Below are positions 1 to 6,185 of a stretch of DNA of 10,696 nucleotides, in pieces. The notes below the pieces were generated by a model. It was not told the origin of the DNA. It did no database searches and was given only the letters and a program-made list of their open reading frames with translations. The stretch comes from Baffinella frigidus. Taxonomy: Eukaryota; Cryptophyceae; Cryptomonadales; Baffinellaceae. Both the position numbers and the translations under genes were made by a program. Location: contig MU646433.1 of the NCBI GenBank assembly GCA_026770585.1, positions 509,258 to 519,953 of the forward strand. The letters are read 5' to 3'. Within the stretch, counting starts at the first letter, position 1. Every line of letters begins with the position of its first letter.

Positions 1-24
1 CCCCCAACCCCCAACCCCCAACAG
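1..24 (+). repeat. End of a C-rich heptamer intron (CCCCCAA)
   Basis: Three copies of the heptamer CCCCCAA followed by CAG, immediately before exon 25-177. This is a variant of the CCCTAAA unit used in other introns of the window and serves as pyrimidine tract and 3' splice site. Confidence 0.7.
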
Positions 25-177
25 GTGCGGCAGCAGGAGCAAGACATCCAAGCGCTGCGGCAGAAGGGTCCCACTGCCGCACCAGCCCCGGGCCCGGCTG
101 CAGGAGGGGAAGCCTCGCTGGAGACGCTCAAGCGCGAGATCGCTGCCAAGAACGCCGAGATTCAGCGCGTGCAGCAG
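25..177 (+). CDS. Coiled-coil gene, exon 1 of those in window
   Basis: A 51-codon exon, phase 0 at both ends. It follows the acceptor ...CCCCAACAG and is followed by the donor CAG|GTGTGC. The first 13 residues are Gln/Glu/Arg rich, then comes a Pro/Ala/Gly linker, then a helix with the pattern LETLKREIAAKNAEIQRVQQ. Nothing in it looks like a start codon in a good context, so it is an internal exon of a gene that begins upstream. Confidence 0.75.
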
Positions 178-3100
178 GTGTGCCGTCCTTGCAGGGTACA
201 TCTCTGCCGAGCCGTAGATCTCTGGCCTGCATTTTTACCAAAGGCCTAGATCCCTAAGATCTCGATTTCTGCCGTGATCTCCTGTGGGCGAAGATTTCGA
301 ATCGATGTATCCGCGGGTGGGGTGTGTTGGCGGGAGGTGCCTCACTGTGTCTTGCGCTAACACACATGCTCTACGCCGTGAGCTTCGTCGCATTCAGAAA
401 TGATCGAGTGCTTGCGTCTCAAAGAGGCAGGGTCCCTACTTCGTGTACTCGATTCTGCGGGAGGAAGCGAGGCATCGTCGCCCTGGATCCTTCTCCCGAG
501 TGTGACGGCGCGTGTGCCGCAAGTCGTGAGCAGAAAAGAATTCTGGTTTATTCTTCAGCAAAATTGTATGGAGCGGGGTGGGACGCGCGCGCAACGTTGC
601 GAGCGGGGCTTGAGCGTTGGGTGACGCTTTCGCGGCCGCAATCACCAACCCTTACACCCTGACCCCCGCACGGTGCGCGCAGATGCTGCAGCAGGAGCGG
701 GAGATGTCCGGGCACGCCTCCTCGACCCAGTCCAGCTCCGAGGTCGCCCTCGTCAGCAAGCGGTGCGCGCCTTTCGCCCGCCGTGTCACACTTGCCTCAC
801 TTGATTCCACCTGTGCACGCGCAGGGAGCGTGTGCCCAGGTGGAATTGTGCGTGCGTTGCCCGCATATGATGTGTGACTCGGTCACCCGTACGGGTGGAG
901 CCATTTTATACTTTTAGGGCCTAGGCTCGCAGCCTGAGACATAGGCGCGTAACCTGAGACCCACACCGTCTCGCGCTGAGACACTGGTGTTAGGTTGCGA
1001 GTCTGAACCATCAGGTTGTGAGCCGCCAGTTGCCTGAAAGGAGTGGAGTGGATGTGATGCATGGTTCCAAGGCTGCGCGTGACGGGGGCGCGCACGACGA
1101 CGGAGCATGCCGTGAGAGCGGGCGCGCAGGGGTGCAACTTATGGGGCTCGTAACCTAATAATAAGGCGCGGTGTGTGACGAGATCGCGGTGTTTGGTGGC
1201 CGACCCATCTGACACACAATTGCTGGTGGCTGCAGGCAGGAGAACCAGCGGCTCAACGAGCAGCTGGTCGCCGCGACCGACAAGCTGCAATCCACCAAGC
1301 AGCGGTTCAAACTTCAAACCCCCAACGCTACCCCCGAAACCCCAAATCCTAAACCCTAAAACCTTAACCCCTCAACCCTAAACCCTAAACCCTAAACCCT
1401 AAACCCTAAACCCTAAACCCTAAACCCTAAAATCTGAACACTCAACCCTAAACCCTAAACCCTAAACCCCAAACCCTAAACCCGCGCCTGGAGACTCTGG
1501 ATCGATTGGAGGTTAATTGAACATTGCACGACAGCGTAGACACATCCAGGCCTTTGGGGCGTGCATGCTTCAGGGGCTCGTGCAGCACAGCACCGCCAAG
1601 GCTCTCACTCTGCAAAACGCCCACTGAATTGGCTCCTGAGTGGATTGAATTGTGTGTGAGATGGCTCCTGCGCGGATCAAATTGTGTGTGAGTTGGCGCC
1701 TGAGCGGATGGGGTTGTGTTGTGATGTTCAGGTACCAAGACATGGTGACGGAGTGGCAGCAAACAAAGCAGCGGCTCGAGACTGGCATCTCTGCCGAGGT
1801 GTGCCATGCCGCGCCCTCTCGCTCTCTCTTCACAGAAATCAACGAAGCGTCTCGAGGCTGGCATATCTGCCGAGGAAGGCCATCCCGCGCCATCTATCTC
1901 GCTTTGCGCAAATTCGTCTTCGAGTCGAAACAGCATCGCCATTGATAAGCAGCACGCGACTGTTCGCCGCGTCTTGACCTTGGAGGACTTAGGGGATACC
2001 TACCTCGCGAGGGAGGCCCTGTGAATGCGTCTAGCGCCAGCAATGCACCTCCCCGTCTGTGACTTGTGATATTGGTCCTGAGGTGCGCATCGTGCGGTGA
2101 GAAGGCGACGCATCACGCCGGCATCATCAGCTCGCCTGGCTCGTGACCTCGCTTGCCTAGTAGACTCCGCAGAATTCGATCGTTGCCCTGGAGGGCCTCT
2201 TTCCCATGAGGCTCTCTCACGGCTTGTTTCGAACCACACGAGGTCACGCGCACGGTGAGTCAGTGGGGGAGTAGGGGTTATGGGATAGGCGAAGTCCCGG
2301 CGCACGCGTCACGTGACGTGTGCGTCCTCGCAGCCCTGGAGAAAGTGTTGGCGGGCAGGGGGCCTGAGGCTCTCTCGGCAGTTTTCGAACCACTCGCAAC
2401 CCTTAAAAAAGTGGCGTCGGGCAGAGGTTTTTAGGCTCGCAAGTCAGTTTTTGAACCACACCGATCTCACGCGTACGGTGCCGCTTGAGTAATCGCAGCC
2501 CTTGACCCAAGAGTGTTGTCGGGCAGGGGGCCTCCAGCGGCGCAGGCGCGAGCATCTCGGAGCTTCAAGACGAGAACGTTCGCCTCAAGGCCGAGCTGCA
2601 GGGCCGGCATCAGGTGCCACTCGAAAACGCTGCAGCACCCTTTTTACATGTGTGAGTGTAAGGGTTTGTACCAGAAATGGGACGAGACTCCGGAGGCATC
2701 ATGTGCGCCCCATGCCCTCCCTGTGGAAGATGGGTGTGTGATTTCAGAGAGCGATATTTAAGAGAGAGCCAGCAGGGTGTGAAATTTACGAGAGAGCATG
2801 AGGACGATCCGCCGGAGGCATGTTGGTCAAGAGCTGTGCTCTCAGGGCCTCTGCCGTGCCTGTCCGTGCCGCGTCTCCTCGCAAGAAAGAACATGCGATG
2901 CGCTGCGCTTGTTCTTCCTGTCTAGGACCCCGGTGCCAAACAGGGCCTCCTCGGGCGGGAATACACGGTGGCCACTGTGTTGCTTGGTTGCGATTCACCG
3001 GTAATTTGGGGGTTGTATTGCGATTGACCAGATCATTTGAGGTTTAGAGTTGCGGCCTTTGTGTTGGGTGTGTTGCGAGTAACCCTTGGAAGGATGCAGA

Positions 3101-4753
3101 CGGCGAGGCGCGGTGGCCATGGTGTCGCCTGTCTTGCGATTCACCGGGAGTTATGGGATACCCGATGAACCAAGTGTGTTGGACGGGCGCAGCGGGACGT
3201 GGTGCTCTGCAACGCCCTGGATTTCGCGCTGTTGTGGGTATCCAATAACCTTGATGCATACGGACATCGCGGGAGATGCCATCCTGTGGGTTGTGGTGCG
3301 ATCAGCCTGGTATGTTGGGACACCTGGTTGACCATGTGTTTTGGGCGGGCGCAGCGGGACGTGGCGGCGCAGCAGAAGCTGCGGCAAGGCGCGGCCGCAA
3401 TCGAGGATATGATGCGCCACAACGAGATGAACTGCAAGCTCATCCAGGTGGAACCCGAAACCCGAAACCCGAAACCCGAAACCCGAAACCCGAAACCTAA
3501 ACCCGAAACCCGAAACCCGAAACCCTAAACCCTAAACCCTAAACCCTAAACCCTAAACCCTAAACCCTAAAACTTAAACCCCAAACCCTAAACCCTAAAC
3601 CTCAAACCCTAAATCCTAAATCCTGAATGCTATGCCATAAACCCTAAACCCTGAACCCACAACCATAAACCATAAACCCTAAAAACCCTAAGATCTAAAC
3701 CCTTAACCCTAATCTCCAAACTCCAAACCCCACACCCCAAACCCTCAACTTTCCAGGTCCGATCAAACCATGGACGCTGAACCCTGACCACTGAGCCCTT
3801 CACCCTATACCATAAACCATACACCATACACCATACACCATACACCATACACCATACACCATACACCATACACCATACACCATACACCGTACACCATACA
3901 CCATACACCCCACTCTCTACTCCTTACACCCTACACCCTTCACCCTATACCCTTCACCTTACACCCTACACCCTAAATTCCAAACCCTAACCCCTAAACC
4001 CTAAACCGTGAACCCTCTCAACCCTAAATCCTCAATTGTCGGGACTTCGCCTGACCCATAACCCCTACTCTCCCACTGACTCCTCTCGAGTCGTTGCGCG
4101 GTGGCGGGGTGCACATCCTGCCCATTGTAGTTCTCGCCCGTGTACACACCGGTTCAGAACAATTCGTTCTCCGGTGGTGCCTCTGTCCGCTCATACGCAG
4201 CCGCCCCTCCCCGTGGTCCCGAGGGGCGGCTGCGGGACCATCGTAGAGCGCCAGGTATCGACCTACCGAGCTTACTCGAAAGTAAGGTGCTCTGCGTCTC
4301 CGCGTGGGACTGGTTTCCCTCGTAAAGGATTACGTCGAATTTAAGAACGTACACCCTACTGTAGGCTTAGCTAGGACCCCGAGGTGCTGATAGGGTGGGA
4401 CTTTGTCCTTCAATTCTAGGTACCCCTGTACGCATCCGTCGTGCAACCTCGAACCCCCTGACTCCCCTCACCCTCACACCCGCCCAGCAAGCCGTACACT
4501 CCCCTCACGCTCACTCTCGCATAGCAAGCCTCACCCCCCCCTCACGCTCTCGCCCGGCAATCCTCACCCCCCCCCCTCCGGTGTGAGGACCTAGTCTAGG
4601 AAGAGCCTGCCTCGGGCCTCGGGCAGTCAGATGGACTGTATTCGGGGTCACGTCTCTGACACGTGTACTCACCCCCCGCAGGAAATCATCCCCGCGCTGG
4701 ACTCACTCCACGCGCAGCTGCTCACGGGTGCCGGGTACGTCCCGGCCAACTAG
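25..4753 (+). CDS. Coiled-coil protein, 3' part of a seven-exon gene (5' end outside window)
   Basis: Gene-level model joining 25-177, 683-762, 1236-1304, 1732-1798, 2527-2613, 3355-3447 and 4682-4753. The joined exons give 206 residues and a TAG stop. All introns are GT-AG and every junction keeps one open frame, which is strong internal support because three of the joins split codons or depend on them. The product is rich in Gln, Glu, Lys, Arg, Leu and Ala in heptad-like spacing. Coiled-coil stretches cover about residues 1-13, 30-60, 75-120, 130-152 and 153-183. They are broken by a Pro/Ala/Gly linker (about 15-29), a Ser-rich linker (about 60-72) and a Gly/Ser/Ala linker (about 124-132). 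No catalytic motif or membrane segment is visible. A structural or scaffold role is an inference from composition only, and the family was not recognised. Upstream exons must exist because the first exon opens at a 3' splice site. Confidence 0.75.
178..682 (+). other. Intron of the coiled-coil gene (exon 1 to 2)
   Basis: 505 bp, GTGTGC...GCGCAG, phase 0. It contains no telomere-like array and no recognisable gene; short open frames here are not coding-like. Confidence 0.65.
683..762 (+). CDS. Coiled-coil gene, exon 2
   Basis: An 80-nt exon entered in phase 0 after GCGCGCAG and left in phase 2 at AAGCG|GTGCGC. It encodes MLQQERE followed by a Ser-rich linker ending in ALVSK plus two bases of an Arg codon. 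The split Arg is completed by the first base of the next exon, which supports both sites. The 10-mer CGGTGCGCGC sits just before the acceptor (671-680) and again across the donor (761-770). Confidence 0.75.
804..846. other. Hairpin in intron 763-1235
   Basis: A perfect 10-bp inverted repeat, ATTCCACCTG (804-813) and CAGGTGGAAT (837-846), with a 23-nt loop that can pair further (GCACGC with GCGTG). The rest of this intron holds short repeats of CCTGAGAC and nothing gene-like. Confidence 0.55.
1236..1304 (+). CDS. Coiled-coil gene, exon 3
   Basis: A 69-nt exon after GGCTGCAG, phase 2 to phase 2. It encodes QENQRLNEQLVAATDKLQ followed by STKQ and a split Arg codon, a clear amphipathic coiled-coil segment. 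The donor CAGCG|GTTCAA opens straight into telomere-like sequence. The exon's 3' end resembles the middle of exon 4 (AAGCAGCGG is shared), so part of exons 3 and 4 may be an old internal duplication. Confidence 0.75.
1307..1483 (+). repeat. CCCTAAA telomere-like array in intron 1305-1731
   Basis: The array begins at the donor itself (GTTCAAACTTCAAACCCCC). It starts with diverged units (CCCCCAA, CCCCGAAA, CCTTAAC) and continues with runs of perfect CCCTAAA. It occupies the first 40% of the intron; the remaining 250 bp are unrelated sequence. Confidence 0.95.
1732..1798 (+). CDS. Coiled-coil gene, exon 4
   Basis: A 67-nt exon after GATGTTCAG, ending at GCCGAG|GTGTGC in phase 0. It encodes YQDMVTEWQQTKQRLETG then ISAE. 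The second half lies in the first copy of a 76-bp tandem duplication (1760-1835 and 1836-1911). The second copy has lost the GAGGTGTG donor (it reads GAGGAAGG). An alternative end is therefore conceivable: a 37-nt GT-AG segment (1799-1835) would join copy 1 to copy 2 in frame and run to a TGA at 2022-2024. Confidence 0.65.
1760..1911 (+). repeat. 76-bp tandem duplication spanning the exon 4 donor
   Basis: Copy 1 (1760-1835) and copy 2 (1836-1911) are roughly 80% identical by eye. Shared blocks include CTCGAG, CTGGCAT, TCTGCCGAGG and CCGCGCC, all at an offset of 76. The exon-intron border lies inside copy 1, and the equivalent donor in copy 2 is mutated. Confidence 0.8.
2184..2533 (+). repeat. 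Degenerate tandem repeat in intron 1799-2526, reaching exon 5
   Basis: Repeated blocks: GAGGCTCTCTC...GTTTCGAACCAC (2208-2237), its copy at 2366-2393, and a weaker one at 2433-2459 (AGGCTCGC...TTTTTGAACCAC). Each is linked to a block of the type CAGCCCT...GTG..GTCGGGCAGGGGGCCT at 2331-2365, 2398-2433 and 2496-2533. TCACGCG.ACGGTG follows the first and third copies. The final block supplies the exon 5 acceptor. Confidence 0.7.
2527..2613 (+). CDS. Coiled-coil gene, exon 5
   Basis: A 29-codon exon, phase 0 at both ends. The coiled-coil part (ISELQDENVRLKAELQGRHQ) is unambiguous. The start is chosen at CGGGCAG|GGGGCC because this is the only nearby AG that enters the frame in phase 0, as the preceding exon requires; it adds a short Gly/Ala/Ser linker. 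Later AGs at 2536-2537 and 2544-2545 would break phase. The donor is CATCAG|GTGCCA. The acceptor belongs to the last unit of a degenerate tandem repeat whose earlier units carry the same CGGGCAG. Confidence 0.65.
2966..3364 (+). repeat. Degenerate 145-162-bp tandem repeats carrying the exon 6 acceptor
   Basis: CGGTGGCC...TTGCGATTCACCGG occurs at 2966-3001 and again at 3111-3147. A weaker TGCGATCAGCCTGG lies near 3297. The block ACCA.GTGTTTTGG-CGGGCGCAGCGGGACGTGG occurs at 3169-3202 and 3331-3364, offset 162, with the AG and the ten bases after it unchanged. The arrangement is a local tandem expansion that duplicated a 3' splice site. Confidence 0.7.
3193..3237 (+). other. Possible in-frame cassette exon (duplicate of exon 6 start)
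   Basis: A 45-nt segment between GGGCGCAG and a GTATCC donor. It has 15 codons in phase 0 at both ends (RDVVLCNALDFALLW), so inclusion would not disturb the gene's frame. Its first ten bases equal those of exon 6. Only the start resembles exon 6; the rest is not coiled-coil-like. It may be an alternative exon or an unused relic. Confidence 0.3.
3355..3447 (+). CDS. Coiled-coil gene, exon 6
   Basis: A 31-codon exon, phase 0 at both ends, after GGGCGCAG and before ATCCAG|GTGGAA. It encodes RDVAAQQKLRQGAAAIEDMM and then RHNEMNCKLIQ, a helical segment. Its acceptor and first ten bases recur exactly 162 bp upstream (acceptor at 3191-3192), where they open a second, in-frame 45-nt exon-like segment. 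Confidence 0.7.
3452..4030 (+). repeat. Composite telomere-like array in intron 3448-4681
   Basis: The array starts three bases after the donor. Blocks in order: about ten CCCGAAA heptamers with one 6-bp slip (3452-3522), CCCTAAA (to about 3600), degenerate units, about thirteen CCATACA heptamers with one CCGTACA variant (3817-3909), then CCCTACA/CCCTTCA and degenerate CCCTAAA to about 4030. All blocks keep a 7-bp period, so the variants look like locally homogenised derivatives of one heptamer. Confidence 0.9.
4196..4234. other. Strong GC-rich hairpin
   Basis: A perfect 14-bp inverted repeat (4196-4209 with 4221-4234; core GCAGCCGCCCCT / AGGGGCGGCTGC) with an 11-nt loop, inside intron 3448-4681. 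It is not followed by a T-run and is not a bacterial terminator. It may belong to the palindromic element ending at 4430. Confidence 0.75.
4330..4430 (-). mobile_element. Diverged relative of the 5504-5795 palindromic element (partial)
   Basis: Read on the minus strand, it begins TACAGGGGTACCT at 4430. It continues with GGTCCTAG, then the palindromic CCTACAGTAGG and GTA, then GTTCTTAAATT. The same ordered blocks (TACAGGGGTATCT, GGTCCTAGG, CCTACCGTAGGG, GTTCTTAAATT) occur in the element at 5504-5795. The opposite end was not found, so this is probably a truncated or deleted copy; the left limit is approximate. Confidence 0.5.
4464..4573 (+). repeat. Three ~36-bp C-rich tandem units upstream of exon 7
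   Basis: Three diverged units, each CCCCTCAC(C/G)CTC...GC..AGCAAGCC.(T)CAC, starting near 4464, 4501 and 4537. They form a long pyrimidine-rich tract in the last part of the intron before the terminal exon. Confidence 0.65.
4682..4753 (+). CDS. Coiled-coil gene, terminal exon 7 with TAG stop
   Basis: The exon follows ACCCCCCGCAG, enters in phase 0, and encodes EIIPALDSLHAQLLTGAGYV then PAN and TAG (4751-4753). It has 23 codons plus the stop. A donor-like GTACGT lies at 4735-4740 and an acceptor-like ATTCGCAG ends at 4823. Using them would remove the stop but enters a low-complexity frame ending at a stop soon after, so the TAG at 4751 is preferred. Confidence 0.65.
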   Translation, partial: EIIPALDSLHAQLLTGAGYVPAN

Positions 4754-4996
4754 CCGCCGTGAACGCTGTGGGGGTCCCCCAACGCCGCTGCGCCGTCTCG
4801 TCCCCAATCTGCCTCATTCGCAGCCCGCCAGCAGCCTGTACCCGCCGCGCCTCGTCTCCTCGGCGCCGCTGTGGGTGCTCCGGGGGGCGCGCCGCCGCGG
4901 GGATCCCGGGGCTGTGCGCGGGCCCGCCTTGGGTGAGAACATAAGTCATTTATGTAGACTTAAGAGCGCGGGACGGGTCCATCCCCGAGACGGTCC
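4754..4996. other. Downstream of the coiled-coil gene; no secure gene
   Basis: GC-rich sequence with an exon-like interval 4824-4934 (ATTCGCAG before, TTGG|GTGAGA after). One of its frames reads SSLYPPRLVSSAPLWVLRG, but it cannot be joined in phase with the terminal exon. It probably holds the 3' untranslated region. Confidence 0.3.
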
Positions 4997-5005
4997 TCAG
5001 AGGTA

Positions 5006-5173
5006 GAGTGCCCTGGGCATTCCAGGGGCTGTGCGGTGCGTGCGCTGCTCGGCACGGGTAGCGACGCCGGTGGCGGCGCCGCGGGAGCCAAACACGTCCA
5101 GGCTGGCCTGGGACCGGTCGTCGGGGAATTGCCCGCGAGACATGGCGCGAGTGCCCTGAGTATTCCAGGGGCT
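5006..5173. repeat. 25-bp direct repeats flanking a 118-bp segment
   Basis: GAGTGCCCTG(G/A)G(C/T)ATTCCAGGGGCT occurs at 5006-5030 and 5149-5173 (two differences by eye). On the minus strand each copy reads as a 3' splice site (CTGGAATRCYCAG|GGCACTC). The enclosed segment is open on the minus strand (MSRGQFPDDRSQASLDVFGS...). Confidence 0.7.
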
Positions 5174-5289
5174 CTGCTGCGGGGTCACGTACCGGGATGG
5201 CTGGGCAATATTGATAAGAACGCCTTTGATGCAACTTCGGTCGGTGCCTGTGGGGGTTGATCCAACCGCGGGCGGCGTCGGTGTCCGTG

Positions 5290-5418
5290 GAAGTTGCTCG
5301 CTGCTCCTCCCACCAGCGCACCAGCCTGCGAATACCGGCTTGCTATCTTGGGTATAAACCCCATGCCTAAGAAAGCATTGAAATATAACTGATACAGTTG
5401 TGTTGCGAGATAGAATGT
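5290..5418 (-). CDS. Tentative minus-strand exon, hydrophobic aromatic segment
   Basis: After the minus-strand acceptor GGGGTGCAG (AG at 5420-5419) a phase-0 frame reads TFYLATQLYQLYFNAFLGMG and continues FIPKIASRYSQ then AGALVGG. It joins in phase with the tentative exon at 5840-5965. An overlapping second frame (161 codons, 4997-5482) is also open, so the coding frame is not decided by openness alone, and third positions are not GC-rich as in the + strand genes. No donor was fixed; the lower limit is approximate. The family was not recognised. Confidence 0.22.
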
Positions 5419-5503
5419 CTGCACCCCTGCAATCGCTCCCTCCTACGGGGTACGAGCTCGTACCTTGAAATGAAGAAAACACGCCTGACTAGGTAGATCA
5501 ATA

Positions 5504-5795
5504 CAGGGGTATATATCTGAGCTATAAGAATCCAGAACTTAAGAACACATACCGGATTTGAGCTCCCTGTTTTCTTAATTGAGTACCAGAGGGTTGACTA
5601 AATATTGCTTTTAGTCCACCCTCTGGTACTAATTTAAGAACACAGACACCGACCGTTGTCGGAGCACCCGTGTTCTTATCCCTTAAGTGGCGACTAGGCT
5701 CATACGCCCTACGGTAGGGCCCTAGGACCTGCCTAGGGCGAGTTAGGGCGAATATTCGCCCGTCCGCCACTTAAGGGATAGCCCAGATACCCCTG
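5504..5795. mobile_element. MITE-like palindromic element with TA flanks
   Basis: Terminal inverted repeats: TA|CAGGGGTATATATCTGAGCTA on the left (from 5504) and TAGCCCAGATACCCCTG|TA on the right (to 5795). They match apart from a 4-bp insertion and one substitution. TA dinucleotides at 5502-5503 and 5796-5797 suit a TA target duplication. Inside are a 21-bp stem (5582-5602 with 5610-5630, one mismatch), a perfect 16-bp inverted repeat (5677-5692 with 5765-5780), the palindrome GGGCGAATATTCGCCC (5746-5761) and smaller hairpins. At 292 bp with no transposase it would be non-autonomous. TA targets are typical of Tc1/mariner-like and PIF-type transposons, but the superfamily is not assigned. Confidence 0.65.
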
Positions 5796-5839
5796 TAAAT
5801 ATCGACGGGGCGGTGCGTTTCTTTTATTTCGAGATACAC

Positions 5840-5965
5840 CATGTACTCACTGAGTAGCTTGGCCTTTCTTGAAAACTCTCCCACTCCCCGACCCCCCATC
5901 AACGCCACATATTCCTTCCCGAACTCGCCACCTACAAGAGCGCCTCGAATACAAGCAACCGGACC
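5840..5965 (-). CDS. Tentative minus-strand exon, phase 0-0
   Basis: Minus-strand acceptor CTCTTACTAG precedes 42 open codons including ALVGGEFGKEYVALMGGRG and FSRKAKLLSEYM, then GTGTATCTC as a possible donor. The residue mix (KEYVAL, EFSRKAKLLSEY) is protein-like, with no low complexity. It joins in phase 0 to the tentative exon at 6048-6129. No family was recognised. Independent evidence is lacking and a competing open frame exists. Confidence 0.28.
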
Positions 5966-6042
5966 CTAGTAAGAGCCTACTGTAGGCGTATCCTGAGGAC
6001 TCCACGTTGGTTTCTTGGGGGGCTGCGGGTTCTTGTATTCGA
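5944..6042. other. 12-bp perfect inverted repeat around a CCTACTGTAGG palindrome
   Basis: CTCGAATACAAG at 5944-5955 is repeated inverted as CTTGTATTCGAG at about 6031-6042. GCCTACTGTAGGC lies between them (around 5976-5988). The inner palindrome is shared with the elements at 4330-4430 and 5504-5795, so this may be a third, degenerate family member. Confidence 0.5.
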
Positions 6043-6047
6043 GATAC

Positions 6048-6129
6048 CCCAGTGGGCACCAGAGACCAGAGAGAAAAGTGTATCAACACCAGCACGCCCG
6101 CCAAGTATGCACCAACACCGAGGCTGTGT
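6048..6129 (-). CDS. Tentative minus-strand exon with a membrane-like segment
   Basis: Minus-strand acceptor CCCCTAACGCAG includes a CTAAC branch-like motif. A frame entered in phase 2 reads HSLGVGAYLAGVLVLIHFSL then WSLVPTG, and ends at GGG|GTATCTC in phase 0. About 20 residues are hydrophobic, compatible with one transmembrane helix. The whole minus-strand model is an inference from splice-like sites, phase agreement and the strand of nearby arrays. Confidence 0.25.
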
Positions 6130-6185
6130 CTGCGTTAGGGGCCCCGAGAGAAATAATGTGCGCTTACATAGCGCCTGGTTTGAGG

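Larger units (their letters stand above)
5806..6051. repeat. Pair of ~36-bp direct repeats, 210 bp apart
   Basis: GGGGCGGTGCGTTTCTTTTATTTCGAGATACACCA (5806-5841) resembles GGGGGGCTGCGGGTTCTTGTATTCGAGATACCCCAG (6016-6051). On the minus strand both begin with a possible donor (GTGTATCTCGAA and GTATCTCGAA). They could therefore be the 5' ends of two related introns. Confidence 0.6.

Noticed and set aside
3450-3600. CRISPR-like or minisatellite array
   Set aside because: The period is 7 bp with no spacers, and the genome is eukaryotic.
3630-3908. 92-codon minus-strand frame of repeated MYGVWCM-type units
   Set aside because: It is the translation of the CCATACA heptamer block; a 7-bp repeat without stops makes such frames automatically.
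4095-4330. tRNA or small nuclear RNA gene
   Set aside because: Short hairpins and a GGTTCAGA-like string are present, but no cloverleaf, A/B box pair or snRNA motif could be assembled.
4824-4934. Further exon of the coiled-coil gene after a GTACGT donor at 4735
   Set aside because: The only phase-consistent frame is Arg/Cys/Gly-rich and stops shortly after; the better-looking frame is out of phase.
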